Assembly: GCA_003564735.1 (NCBI GenBank)
Contig: PXEK01000319.1
Coordinates: forward strand, 1-26,509
DNA from: Cryomorphaceae bacterium
GTDB taxonomy: Bacteria; Bacteroidota; Bacteroidia; Flavobacteriales_G; Salibacteraceae
DNA: 26,509 nucleotides
Direction: 5' to 3'
The translations under genes and the position numbers were made by a program. Every line of letters starts with the position of its first letter. The first letter of the stretch is position 1. The notes under the pieces are model-generated. The model had not been told where the DNA came from and did no database searches. It saw nothing but the letters and a program-made list of their open reading frames with translations. Shown one piece after another: positions 15,859 through 23,793 of the stretch.

Positions 15859-18270
15859 ATGTGGGAAATATTAGCGAGATTTATACTTAGAATGCGCATT
15901 CCGGTCATTGGAGTGCTGCTGCTGCTCACTGCCTTTATGGGCTATAAAGCAACAGATACCCAATTGCAGTGGGATTTACCCCGACTCCTCCCGGATGACG
16001 ACCAAGCTATCGTGGACAACCGAAAGGTTGAAGAACTTTTCGGGAAGCAACCGCTTACTATTATCATCGCCTCTGAAGAAGACCCCTTGGAGAGCGTTTC
16101 GCTCTACAACGAATGGCTTGATTTCGGTGATCGTTTGGCAGCCATTCCCAACGTGGATACCGTGGCCGCCGTGAACCGTCTTCTCACGCTTGAGAAAAAT
16201 ACCGACGAGAAAAAATTTGAGCTAAAATCTATAGGCGGTAAAAAAATTGAAACTCCCGAGGAGTTGGCTCAAATACGCGATCAAGTGCGAAGCCTTCCCT
16301 TCTATAAAAACCGGTTTTACACGGATAGTTCCTCAATTTCCATAATGGCCGTGGTGCTGAATACCGAGGCGTTCAACTCCCCGGCTCGCTACGCACTCAT
16401 GGATGCGTTTGATGAGGTCACCCGTGAATTTCATGCAGAAACAGGACGCGAACTGCGCTACTCCGGTATGCCCTACATTCGGGATAAACAAACCAACCTC
16501 ATAAAAAGCGAGCTTACCAAATTTGTTTTTTATGCCGCGGGAATTACCGTTCTTATTCTCCTCCTGTTTTTTAGGAGTCTGCCCCCCGTACTCGTTTCCA
16601 TGTTGATCGTACTTATGGGCGTGGTGTGGTCATTGGGAATCATTTCCCTGTTCAACTTTAAAATTACCATACTCTCGAGTATGATTCCGCCGCTTATTAT
16701 CGTCATCGGCATTCCCAACAGCGTGTATCTTATTAATAAGTATCACGCCGAATACTCAACACACGGGAATAAAGTTTTGGCGTTAACACGTATTATTCAA
16801 AAAATAGGGAAAGCCACGTTGATGACGAACATTACCACCGCCATAGGCTTTTCAACCTTTGCTTTCACGCAAAGTGAGGTACTTGTAGAATTCGGAATCG
16901 TGGCCTCGGTGAACATTCTACTGTTGTTCACCCTTTCCATCTTTTTAGTTCCCGGTATTCTCAGTTTTTTGAGACCCCCTGCCGAAAAGCAAACCAAGCA
17001 CCTCAACAAACCCCGAATCCGGCGCACGGTAGAACTGCTGGTAAAAGCCGTTACCTCTTACCGCAAACATTCCTACATCATCACCTCGGTATTAATTGCC
17101 CTGGCCCTTTACGGTATTACTCGCATTGGTACCACGGGTAACTTGGTAGATGATTTGCCTCGCAGCTCCAATGTTGTTCAAGATCTTTACTTTCTCGAAG
17201 ATAACCTCGGCGGTGTGATGCCCTTCGAAATCATTGTGGATACCAAAAAACCCGGAAAGGCAACGCAAGCCTCCACCTTTAAAAAGATAGACCGATTTTA
17301 TGATAAGCTCGCCCAATATGAGGAGTTTTCGTCACCGGTATCCGTTATTGACGGGGTTAAGTTTGTTCGTCAAGCTTTTTACGGGGGAGCGCCTTCACAG
17401 TACAAGCTGATTTCGGGTCGAGAGCAAACATTCATCAAGCCGTATTTACCGCAAAAAGGAGATGCATCGAGCGGATTGATGAAATCATTTGTGGACAGCA
17501 CCAATCGATACGCCAGAATATCGCTGCGCATTAGAGATATCGGAACCTCCGAGATGAAAACGCTTATTGATCAAGTACGACAGGACGCCGATGATATTTT
17601 TGATGCCGAAAATTACGAAGTGATTTTTACCGGCGGTACATTAACTTACCTGAAAGGAACCACCTACCTTGTGCGAAACTTGTTCATCAGTTTGGCCATG
17701 GCCATTATTATCATCAGTTTTTTAATGGCCGCACTTTTTTCCAGTGTAAGGATGATTGCCATGTCCATTTTTACCAATTTAATCCCGCTACTGCTTACCG
17801 CCGCCATCATGGGCTATTTTGGAATACCCATTAAGCCTTCCACACTGCTCATTTTCTCCATAGCCTTTGGTATTTCTATTGATGATACCATTCACTTTTT
17901 GGCCAAATACCGGCAGGAGTTAACCGCACACAATTGGAATGTTCGGGTAGCGGCCATTGCTGCCGTGAGGGAAACCGGCGTAAGTATGATTTATACGTCC
18001 ATCATTTTGTTGGCGGGCTTTTCCGTGTTCGCCACGTCCCAATTCGGCGGTACACAAGCCTTGGGAATATTGGTCTCCATAACCCTGCTCATCGCCATGA
18101 TTGCCAATTTAGTACTTTTGCCCTCATTCCTGCTCAGTCTGGATCACAGCATGACCACCAAAGCCTTTAAAGAGCCTTTACTCGTGGTTTGGGATGAAGA
18201 GGAAGATATTGATTTAGATTCTCTCGAAGTAAGCAACGGAGATGAACCTAAAGAAAAAAAGGAAGAGTAA
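15859..18270 (+). CDS. RND/MMPL-family exporter (single-chain, two-repeat)
   Basis: An 803-residue inner-membrane transporter of the RND superfamily, closest by eye to the HAE3/MMPL group that handles lipids and hydrophobic compounds. The layout is duplicated: a helix at about 13-30, a periplasmic domain (31-220), helices 222-370, then a helix near 405-423, a second periplasmic domain (424-605) and helices 606-765. The second half keeps an acidic pair in the membrane motif GISIDD (671-676), as expected for the proton relay. The matching place in the first half reads GIPNS (284-288) without acids. The C-terminal 25 residues are very acidic then Lys/Glu-rich. No TolC or membrane-fusion partner is nearby. 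Its stop codon overlaps the next start by one base (TAATG), linking it to rmlA. The substrate is unknown; an isoprenoid or glycolipid is inferred only from neighbours. Confidence 0.85.
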   Translation: MWEILARFILRMRIPVIGVLLLLTAFMGYKATDTQLQWDLPRLLPDDDQAIVDNRKVEELFGKQPLTIIIASEEDPLESVSLYNEWLDFGDRLAAIPNVDTVAAVNRLLTLEKNTDEKKFELKSIGGKKIETPEELAQIRDQVRSLPFYKNRFYTDSSSISIMAVVLNTEAFNSPARYALMDAFDEVTREFHAETGRELRYSGMPYIRDKQTNLIKSELTKFVFYAAGITVLILLLFFRSLPPVLVSMLIVLMGVVWSLGIISLFNFKITILSSMIPPLIIVIGIPNSVYLINKYHAEYSTHGNKVLALTRIIQKIGKATLMTNITTAIGFSTFAFTQSEVLVEFGIVASVNILLLFTLSIFLVPGILSFLRPPAEKQTKHLNKPRIRRTVELLVKAVTSYRKHSYIITSVLIALALYGITRIGTTGNLVDDLPRSSNVVQDLYFLEDNLGGVMPFEIIVDTKKPGKATQASTFKKIDRFYDKLAQYEEFSSPVSVIDGVKFVRQAFYGGAPSQYKLISGREQTFIKPYLPQKGDASSGLMKSFVDSTNRYARISLRIRDIGTSEMKTLIDQVRQDADDIFDAENYEVIFTGGTLTYLKGTTYLVRNLFISLAMAIIIISFLMAALFSSVRMIAMSIFTNLIPLLLTAAIMGYFGIPIKPSTLLIFSIAFGISIDDTIHFLAKYRQELTAHNWNVRVAAIAAVRETGVSMIYTSIILLAGFSVFATSQFGGTQALGILVSITLLIAMIANLVLLPSFLLSLDHSMTTKAFKEPLLVVWDEEEDIDLDSLEVSNGDEPKEKKEE

Positions 18271-19133
18271 TGAAAGGGATTATACTTGCAGGCGGCTCCG
18301 GCACCCGATTGTACCCGCTAACCTTGGCGGTGAGTAAACAATTGATGCCCGTATATGATAAGCCCATGATTTATTATCCTTTGAGCGTGCTCATGATGGC
18401 GGGTATTCGTGAAATACTTATCATTTCTACCCCTGATGATGTGCCGCGCTTTGAACACCTGTTGGGCGACGGCTCACATTTAGGATGCTCTTTTTCGTAT
18501 GCTTCCCAGTCAGAACCCAAAGGCCTGGCCGATGCCTTTCGCATTGGTGCCGATTTTATAGGAGATGATACGGTTTCACTCATTTTGGGTGACAATATAT
18601 TTTACGGCTCAAAGTTGAGTCAAACGCTTCAAGAGTGTGCGGCACAAACCGACGGCGCTACCGTTTTCGCCTATCATGTGAATAACCCCCAAAGTTATGG
18701 CGTTGTGGCCTTTGACGAAAATCAGAAAGCTACCGCTATTGATGAAAAACCCGAAAAGCCCCTTTCAAACTACGCCGTGCCCGGACTTTACTTTTACGAC
18801 AATGAAGTGGTTGATATCGCGAAGGCTATTGAACCTAGTGCACGGGGAGAGTTGGAAATAACAGATGTAAATCGTGTGTACCTCAATAAAAATAAGCTCA
18901 ATGTAAAAGTGCTTGACAGGGGTACTGCTTGGTTAGATACCGGCACACACCGTTCATTGATGCAGGCCGGTCAATTTGTTGAAGTAATTGAAGAACGGCA
19001 AGGACTCAAAATAGGCTGTATTGAAGAAGTGGCCTTTCGAATGAACTTTATTACCGCTAAACAGCTTTTATCACTTGCCGAGCCGTTGAAAAAAAGCGGA
19101 TACGGCGATTATCTTTTGAAAATAATATCATGA
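18270..19133 (+). CDS. rmlA: Glucose-1-phosphate thymidylyltransferase
   Basis: A 287-residue nucleotidyltransferase that makes dTDP-glucose from dTTP and glucose 1-phosphate, the first step to dTDP-rhamnose and other deoxysugars. The N-terminal nucleotide-binding loop [11 protein letters not shown] (8-18), the following [26 protein letters not shown] (metal-binding Asp108), [16 protein letters not shown] and [10 protein letters not shown] are all intact and canonical, and the length is that of the short RmlA group. rmlB, rmlC and rmlD are absent from the window, which is unusual because they are often adjacent. The gene overlaps both neighbours (one base upstream, four bases downstream), so it is co-translated with the exporter and the prenyl synthase. 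Confidence 0.95.
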   Translation: MKGIILAGGSGTRLYPLTLAVSKQLMPVYDKPMIYYPLSVLMMAGIREILIISTPDDVPRFEHLLGDGSHLGCSFSYASQSEPKGLADAFRIGADFIGDDTVSLILGDNIFYGSKLSQTLQECAAQTDGATVFAYHVNNPQSYGVVAFDENQKATAIDEKPEKPLSNYAVPGLYFYDNEVVDIAKAIEPSARGELEITDVNRVYLNKNKLNVKVLDRGTAWLDTGTHRSLMQAGQFVEVIEERQGLKIGCIEEVAFRMNFITAKQLLSLAEPLKKSGYGDYLLKIIS

Positions 19134-20116
19134 AAATTTCCCCCGAACTTTCGCAATATGTCGAGCACGTTACAGAATCTTTAAACAGTATAGAGTGGTG
19201 TGCTCAACCTAAAGGATTGTATGAGCCGTGCCGTTATTTGCTCGATTTGGGAGGTAAAAGAATCAGGCCCGCACTTTTGCTCATGGCGGCAGATTTACAC
19301 GGTGCCGGTATCCGGCGATACATGAATCAGGCGGTTTGTGTTGAGGTGTTTCACAACTTCACGCTTATGCACGACGATATAATGGATGAAGCCCCCGTGC
19401 GCCGAGGTAAGCCCACGGTACACAAAAAGTGGGATGTAAATACGGCCATATTGAGCGGTGACGTAATGTTTGTTAAGGCTTATGAGCTTTTGGCTACCGG
19501 ATTAAACCCCGAAGAAATTCATAGTGTTTTGCCCATTTTCTCACAAACTGCCAAAGAAGTTTGTGAGGGCCAACAAATGGATATGAATTTTGAAACGCGT
19601 AAAAATGTGAGTCCGCAAGAGTACATCAAAATGATAACCTTAAAAACGGCGGTGCTGTTGGGGGCGTCACTAAAAATTGGAGCCGTATTAGCGGGAGCCG
19701 ATGAGGAGCAAACACGTTTACTTTACAATTTTGGTCGGGATGTCGGGGTGGCCTTTCAAATTAAGGACGACCTGTTAGATGCCTTTGGCGATTCGGCTAA
19801 AACCGGCAAACAACCCGGCGGCGATATACTTGCCGATAAAAAAACCCTTTTGATGCTCCTCGCTAGAGAACGCGCCAATAATCGACAACTTGAGGTGTTG
19901 GAAAAGTTAAAATCTACCGAGTTGTCTGGCGAGCAAAAAGTGGCTGAGACCTTGAGGGTATTTGAAGAATTGGATGTGCGTAAAACCGCCGAAGCTGAGA
20001 TGAACCGATACGCCGATCGAGCCAAACAGTCGCTCGCAGCCGTAAAACCCGTGAATCAAAACGCTAAAGATGTGTTAGAAGATTTGAGTGCCGCTTTGCT
20101 CGAAAGGGAGTTTTAA
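19130..20116 (+). CDS. Trans-prenyl diphosphate synthase
   Basis: A 328-residue all-alpha enzyme that condenses isopentenyl diphosphate with an allylic diphosphate. GGKRIRP (41-47), the first Asp-rich motif DDIMD (82-86) followed by [14 protein letters not shown] (about 147-152) and the second Asp-rich motif KDDLLD (212-217) with FGD are all present. The first motif lacks the two-residue insertion of bacterial farnesyl synthases, and Phe77 lies five residues before it. In type I geranylgeranyl synthases an aromatic residue there stops elongation at C20, so C20 is a reasonable but unproven guess. It begins inside the end of rmlA (ATGA overlap) and is the last gene of the operon. Confidence 0.92.
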   Translation: MKISPELSQYVEHVTESLNSIEWCAQPKGLYEPCRYLLDLGGKRIRPALLLMAADLHGAGIRRYMNQAVCVEVFHNFTLMHDDIMDEAPVRRGKPTVHKKWDVNTAILSGDVMFVKAYELLATGLNPEEIHSVLPIFSQTAKEVCEGQQMDMNFETRKNVSPQEYIKMITLKTAVLLGASLKIGAVLAGADEEQTRLLYNFGRDVGVAFQIKDDLLDAFGDSAKTGKQPGGDILADKKTLLMLLARERANNRQLEVLEKLKSTELSGEQKVAETLRVFEELDVRKTAEAEMNRYADRAKQSLAAVKPVNQNAKDVLEDLSAALLEREF

Positions 20117-20506
20117 TAGTCTCAAAAACGGGGAATTTTAGGGACTTTCTTCATCGCAAGTTCGATTGTGAATTTTGAGTCAAGAAAGCACAAGTCGTTG
20201 TGAGTTTTCATGCTTTTTAGGGGTTCTGAACCGGTAAGTTTGTATGATAGCGGGCTAATAAAAAAACCCGAATAACCACAACGGTACGGTTTGTACCGAT
20301 TTGTGTTGAGCTCACTTTAGAATTGCTTTGAACTCAAAGCAATTATATCACAAAACTGCTCCGGACCCAAAGCAATTTTTGGTTCTGAACAAAAGTATAA
20401 GCCGAGTTTGTAGTCGTACAATCAATGGAATGAATTCATGCCGTTTCAATTCGCTTCGTGTAGATTCGGGTCGGATTTTGGGAAAGGGAAAAGTAAGTTT
20501 TAGGAT
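20117..20506. other. Palindrome-rich convergent spacer
   Basis: Holds five symmetrical elements. CACAA-gtcg-TTGTG is at 20189-20202. GGTTCTGAACC (20222-20232) is symmetric about its central T. CACAA-CGGTAC-ggttt-GTACCG-at-TTGTG lies at 20277-20305, AATTGCTTTGA-ac-TCAAAGCAATT at 20321-20344, and a further CAAAGCAATT at 20368-20377 runs into TTTGGTTCTGAAC. None has a strong T tract for the plus-strand operon ending at 20116. The open frame at 20328-20588 is not supported. Confidence 0.6.
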
Positions 20507-20549
20507 AAAAAAATCCCGAACACTCCGATATGCCGCAATGTTTCGGGAT
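20507..20549 (-). terminator. Terminator of the lipoprotein gene
   Basis: TTCGGGAT (20542-20549) pairs with ATCCCGAA (20513-20520), and on the minus strand the stem is followed by seven T residues. The loop is long (21 bases) but can be partly folded. It lies about 60 bases beyond the stop codon at 20609. Confidence 0.65.
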
Positions 20550-20608
20550 ATGAGGTTTGAAGCAGAATCTTCACGCGAGTACTTTTAAGTAAGCCTCACG
20601 CTATCCTT

Positions 20609-21292
20609 TTAGTTCCTGAGGTTTATCCTAAAAGCCGCGGTTATTCCCAACGTTATATCTGTTGAAAAAGGAGTTTCGCCGGTATATTCCATATAAACGG
20701 CTACACCTACTTTTCCACCGCTTTGAATGGAGCTTATTACATTGTCAAGAACGTCATTTTTGTCAATATCTAATGAGAACGTACCTTCACCATCTTCATA
20801 GGTCCAGCGGTCACCTTGTTTGAAGTCGCTGCTTTTGGTCTCTATACTGCCGATAATGTCACCGGCTTGAATTTGTTCAGGTAATTGAGATCCTGAAATA
20901 TCGTCTGCGGGCAATGTACTTTCATCGTAATTGTCGGCTCTGAAAAAGAGAACTCTCCCACTCATTTCAGGCAAATGATTGTCGGTAATCGCTTGAACCG
21001 ATTCTATTTTTAAAAACAAATCATCGATGGTTATTTCAGCGGCGTTGGAAATATCGCCTCCCAGTTCGCTAGGGGCGTCATCACCTGTGAGATCTACGAT
21101 GCGGAAATGCCCGGTATAAAGGGTTTGTTTCTCGCCCGGTTGGGTGGTATCGGGTAAATTTAGACTTACTTTTTCTTCATAAGTAGAAGTGGTTGCAAGT
21201 TGATCCAGTAATTCGTCAATTTCATCACTGCATGAGGCGAAACTGAAAGCTAAGGCAATAACGCCTAATAGTTTGATTGATTTTTTTATCAT
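20609..21292 (-). CDS. Lipoprotein of unknown function, probably surface-exposed
   Basis: A 227-residue lipoprotein. The ATG at 21292 starts MIKKSIKLLGVIALAFSFAS followed by the lipidated Cys21; the longer frame from 21325 would put polar residues before this signal and is disfavoured. Cys21 is followed by Ser-Asp-Glu, which resembles the acidic lipoprotein export signal described in Bacteroidota that moves lipoproteins to the cell surface. The rest is predicted mostly beta, with Asp-rich turns (DLTGDDAPSE, DIDKNDVLDN), and ends in ITLGITAAFRINLRN. I recognise no family or catalytic motif. It is transcribed alone and convergently to the prenyl synthase operon. Confidence 0.7.
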   Translation of the reverse strand: MIKKSIKLLGVIALAFSFASCSDEIDELLDQLATTSTYEEKVSLNLPDTTQPGEKQTLYTGHFRIVDLTGDDAPSELGGDISNAAEITIDDLFLKIESVQAITDNHLPEMSGRVLFFRADNYDESTLPADDISGSQLPEQIQAGDIIGSIETKSSDFKQGDRWTYEDGEGTFSLDIDKNDVLDNVISSIQSGGKVGVAVYMEYTGETPFSTDITLGITAAFRINLRN

Positions 21293-21599
21293 TTTTCTTA
21301 GTATTAATTCGCTACGAAAATACAATTTTTATAAAGGCGAATTAAGGGATTCTAAAAGTTCTTCATTTTTAATTACGTTTGAGGAGCGGTGAATAATATT
21401 TAAACTTTTCGTTGTTACCCTACCCCGGAGGAATTAATTTGCCTCGGGTTATCGAACTTTAAGGTATTTACATCCTGTACAATACGCGGTATAACCATTT
21501 CAATTATAAAAATATGGGTGTGTTTTGTGTAAGGAATTATTAATCGACTTGGAGTTTTCTTGGTATTTTAGAGGAATTTGTGAAAAAGCACGAGAACGT
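21293..21599. other. Spacer between the lipoprotein gene and abiEii
   Basis: An AT-rich gap. It contains an imperfect hairpin (CCCCGGAGG-aattaatttg-CCTCGGG, about 21423-21447) that could end the abiE transcript, but without a T tract on the minus strand. No gene seen. A weak -7-like TATTTTCG for the lipoprotein gene is near 21310. Confidence 0.4.
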
Positions 21600-22394
21600 C
21601 TATCTCATATACGGACTCAAAACGCCTATTATGTGATCAAAAGCTTCTTCACGTGAATAATCGACTTCCTTCCTCAGTAGTCCGGTAATATGTGCGCTAA
21701 AACGCTCATCTAATCTCTTTTCTTCCATATTTATCAAAAACTGTTTTCGTGTGGGAATGTAGCCTACAGAATTTTTCATGTAGAACTCATAAGATTTGAT
21801 GATCTGCTCAATGTCGGGGTTCTGACCGGAAATAATGTGATGCAAATCAAAAAGATCGCGCCCCTTCTTTCTTTGAAATAATGCCCGCAGCTTGGTTCCC
21901 AAAAGCTCTTCCAATTTGTAAGTAGTGATTTCGGCCTCACCGGTAAACCACTCATTTTTCACACTCAACGGCCGATTCACTAAACCGTAAAGATTAAAAT
22001 GCTCGCGGCAGTTGATCTCTATTTTTAGTTTCATGCGCAAACTCGAATCGTATTCCGGTTTAAACCAATATATCACCGTATTGTTATGCGCCTTTTGCTT
22101 TACTGTGCGTTTTTCCTCAAAATAATCCACAACTTCACCGATTCGTTTTAGAATGGGTTTAATGGGGCCCGGCTCAATTTGAACCAAATCAATATCCTCG
22201 GAATACCTCGGCGGGGGATTCATGTACAGTTTATTCAGAGCCGTACCTCCTCTAAAAGCGAGTTGCGACTTTAAAAACTCATCGGAAAACAGTGCAACCA
22301 AAGTGCGGCTGATGATGAGGTCTTGTTCTATAAGTTGCTCGGCAGGCCACGGAGCGTGTTTTTCCCAATCTTTAATATATTTCGTCGGAATCAT
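21600..22394 (-). CDS. abiEii: AbiEii-family nucleotidyltransferase toxin
   Basis: A 264-residue protein of the nucleotidyl transferase AbiEii/AbiGii toxin family (the toxin of type IV toxin-antitoxin pairs that act as phage abortive-infection systems). The nucleotidyltransferase core is clear: RGGTALNKLY (48-57), RYSEDIDLV (63-71) with Asp67 and Asp69, and KIEIN (124-128) with the third acidic residue Glu126. The family's C-terminal motif LLGTKLRALFQRKKGRDLFD (164-183) is complete, with Lys168, Arg179, Asp180 and Asp183. All catalytic residues are intact, so the toxin is probably active, transferring nucleotides to a host RNA such as tRNA (known for related toxins). Its start overlaps the abiEi stop by four bases (ATGA). 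Confidence 0.9.
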   Translation of the reverse strand: MIPTKYIKDWEKHAPWPAEQLIEQDLIISRTLVALFSDEFLKSQLAFRGGTALNKLYMNPPPRYSEDIDLVQIEPGPIKPILKRIGEVVDYFEEKRTVKQKAHNNTVIYWFKPEYDSSLRMKLKIEINCREHFNLYGLVNRPLSVKNEWFTGEAEITTYKLEELLGTKLRALFQRKKGRDLFDLHHIISGQNPDIEQIIKSYEFYMKNSVGYIPTRKQFLINMEEKRLDERFSAHITGLLRKEVDYSREEAFDHIIGVLSPYMR

Positions 22395-23197
22395 AAATCA
22401 CTTTCAATATGTGTATTCACAATCACTTTAAATTCGCTGTCTCTTTTACCCGTTGCGGAAAGCCCGGGGTGCATTTTGATATATTGCAACTTTTTCTCGG
22501 ATAATACTTCTTTTAAAACATCGCCGAGATCCTCGGCTCCGATTACTTTACTCAACATATACCCCAATCGCTGTACTGAGGAAACAAAGGGGTAGCGGCT
22601 TGCACAATCAAACAGATCTTTGGGTTGTATGGTTTCCGAAAGCTCATCAATTACCGTAATGGCAATTTCGGGCGGTACAGATGGGAAATAGAGTAAGTCC
22701 AACGCAGTTAGCGGAGCTGATGAAACATTAAAATAACCCGTATCAGATTTCATTTTACGTACATCATCTTGATGCCAAGACTTTTTCACATGAAACCGAA
22801 TTCTCATATCACCCTTCTCTATTTTCCTCAAGGCGGGAGGTTTGGTTACTACATAGTTGACCATGTGGGCTTGATGTGAAGCACCGTGATATTTCGCTGC
22901 GGAATACAATCCCAAATAATAGTCTTTATTCAAGTAACCTGCCATCAAATGATCTAAAAACAAACTAACCGGCAGTGTACCCGATTTACGATACTCCAAG
23001 GATAAGATGCCGTAAAACCCGTTGAAAACTTGAATGATCAAGTTTTTCTTTTTTAACCGGAATAACACTTGAAACAATGACTTATCCGTCATATTGAACT
23101 GCTCGCGCAATTCGTCAATAGTAAATGAAAACCGGCCTTCGGCACGAACCTCATTCACATATTCCTCAACTTTTTTATGTCTCCGTATTTCAGCCAC
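22391..23197 (-). CDS. abiEi: AbiEi-family antitoxin/transcriptional repressor
   Basis: About 268 residues. The start is uncertain: the frame is open to a TTG at 23242, but the promoter -7 box (23247-23240) overlaps that codon, so the GTG at 23197 (MAEIRRHKKVEEYV) is preferred. Residues about 17-60 look like a winged helix (FSFTIDELREQFNM, then KKNLIIQVFNGFYGILS). The remainder carries the AbiEi C-terminal domain, with the YYLGLYSAAKYHGASHQAHM segment, the ALDLLYFP segment and a Lys-rich end. In the type IV system it counters AbiEii without binding it and represses its own operon; the inverted repeats over the promoter fit that. It is the first gene of a two-gene operon. Confidence 0.87.
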   Translation of the reverse strand: MAEIRRHKKVEEYVNEVRAEGRFSFTIDELREQFNMTDKSLFQVLFRLKKKNLIIQVFNGFYGILSLEYRKSGTLPVSLFLDHLMAGYLNKDYYLGLYSAAKYHGASHQAHMVNYVVTKPPALRKIEKGDMRIRFHVKKSWHQDDVRKMKSDTGYFNVSSAPLTALDLLYFPSVPPEIAITVIDELSETIQPKDLFDCASRYPFVSSVQRLGYMLSKVIGAEDLGDVLKEVLSEKKLQYIKMHPGLSATGKRDSEFKVIVNTHIESDL

Positions 23198-23203
23198 AAT
23201 ATA

Positions 23204-23246
23204 ACATTTGCAATACACTACACTTAATGTAGTAAAACGCAAATGT
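23204..23246. promoter_or_regulatory. Nested inverted-repeat operator of abiE
   Basis: Symmetric about 23225. The outer arms are ACATTTGC (23204-23211) and GCAAATGT (23239-23246). The inner arms are ACTACA (23217-23222) and TGTAGT (23228-23233), separated by CTTAA. The outer right arm covers the -7 box and the centre covers the predicted transcription start, so bound protein would block RNA polymerase. AbiEi proteins are known to bind inverted repeats in their own promoters. Confidence 0.7.
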
Positions 23247-23267
23247 AATATTTTATTCTGAACCCAA
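23240..23267 (-). promoter_or_regulatory. Promoter of abiEi-abiEii
   Basis: TACATTTG (23247-23240) with TTG 17 bases upstream (23267-23265) on the minus strand; transcription would start near 23236, about 39 bases before the GTG at 23197. Confidence 0.6.
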
Positions 23268-23780
23268 CCCTTGGACAGTTTTTAGAAATGTATGCGAGTG
23301 GCGAAGTTGGGAAGAATGAAACTTAATTTAAAAGGTTCAATATTAGAATCCTGTACTTAACTCCAATAAAATCAACTACAAATGCTATACAAAGCCCGCC
23401 AAAGAAAACGCTGAGGTTCCCTCTGCAAACTTGCGCAAAACTTTACGTATCCTATCTTGCTGACTTGACAGGATCCGCCCCGTTTCCAAAATCCTCAAAA
23501 TGAATGTTCGAAGTTGAGGCATTGAGTCCTCACAAATCGGTAAGAACTTGTCAGATCCCCGAATTTCCCCTCCGTGAAACTCTGTGTTTCCTCTGCGAAA
23601 CTCTGTGCAACAACCCGGCACAACAGTATTAGCCACTCCATGACAACAGCATGACAATTGAATGACAACCGCATTAACCACCGCGTGACACCTTATCAGC
23701 TATTGCACAACAACCGCATCAACCAACCCGTCGCCAAAAAACCACCCACTCTCCAAACCTGTCCTCACCCCCAAATTCCC
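23268..23780. other. Gene-free spacer with dispersed and simple repeats
   Basis: About 510 bases. A reverse-oriented relative of the 430-465 repeat is at about 23410-23445. At 23571-23607 GTGAAACTCTGTG is followed 22 bases later by GCGAAACTCTGTG. From 23640 to 23740 there are loose repeats of ATGACAAC and CAACCGCATCAACC. The open frames over it are not credible genes. Confidence 0.5.
23571..23607. repeat. Tandem GTGAAACTCTGTG-type repeat
   Basis: Two copies with 22-base period: TCCGTGAAACTCTGTG and TCTGCGAAACTCTGTG. The CTCCGTGAAACTC-like word is of a kind common in Bacteroidota spacers (recollection). No coding role. Confidence 0.6.
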
Positions 23781-23788
23781 TATTTTTG
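23781..23788 (+). promoter_or_regulatory. -7 element of the amidohydrolase gene, almost leaderless
   Basis: TATTTTTG fits TAnnTTTG and only five bases separate it from the ATG at 23794. No TTG at the -33 distance was seen. Confidence 0.45.
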
Positions 23789-23793
23789 CCCGC

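Noticed and set aside
20328..20588. 86-residue open frame in the convergent spacer
   Set aside because: It runs through palindromes and the minus-strand terminator, so its openness is coincidental.
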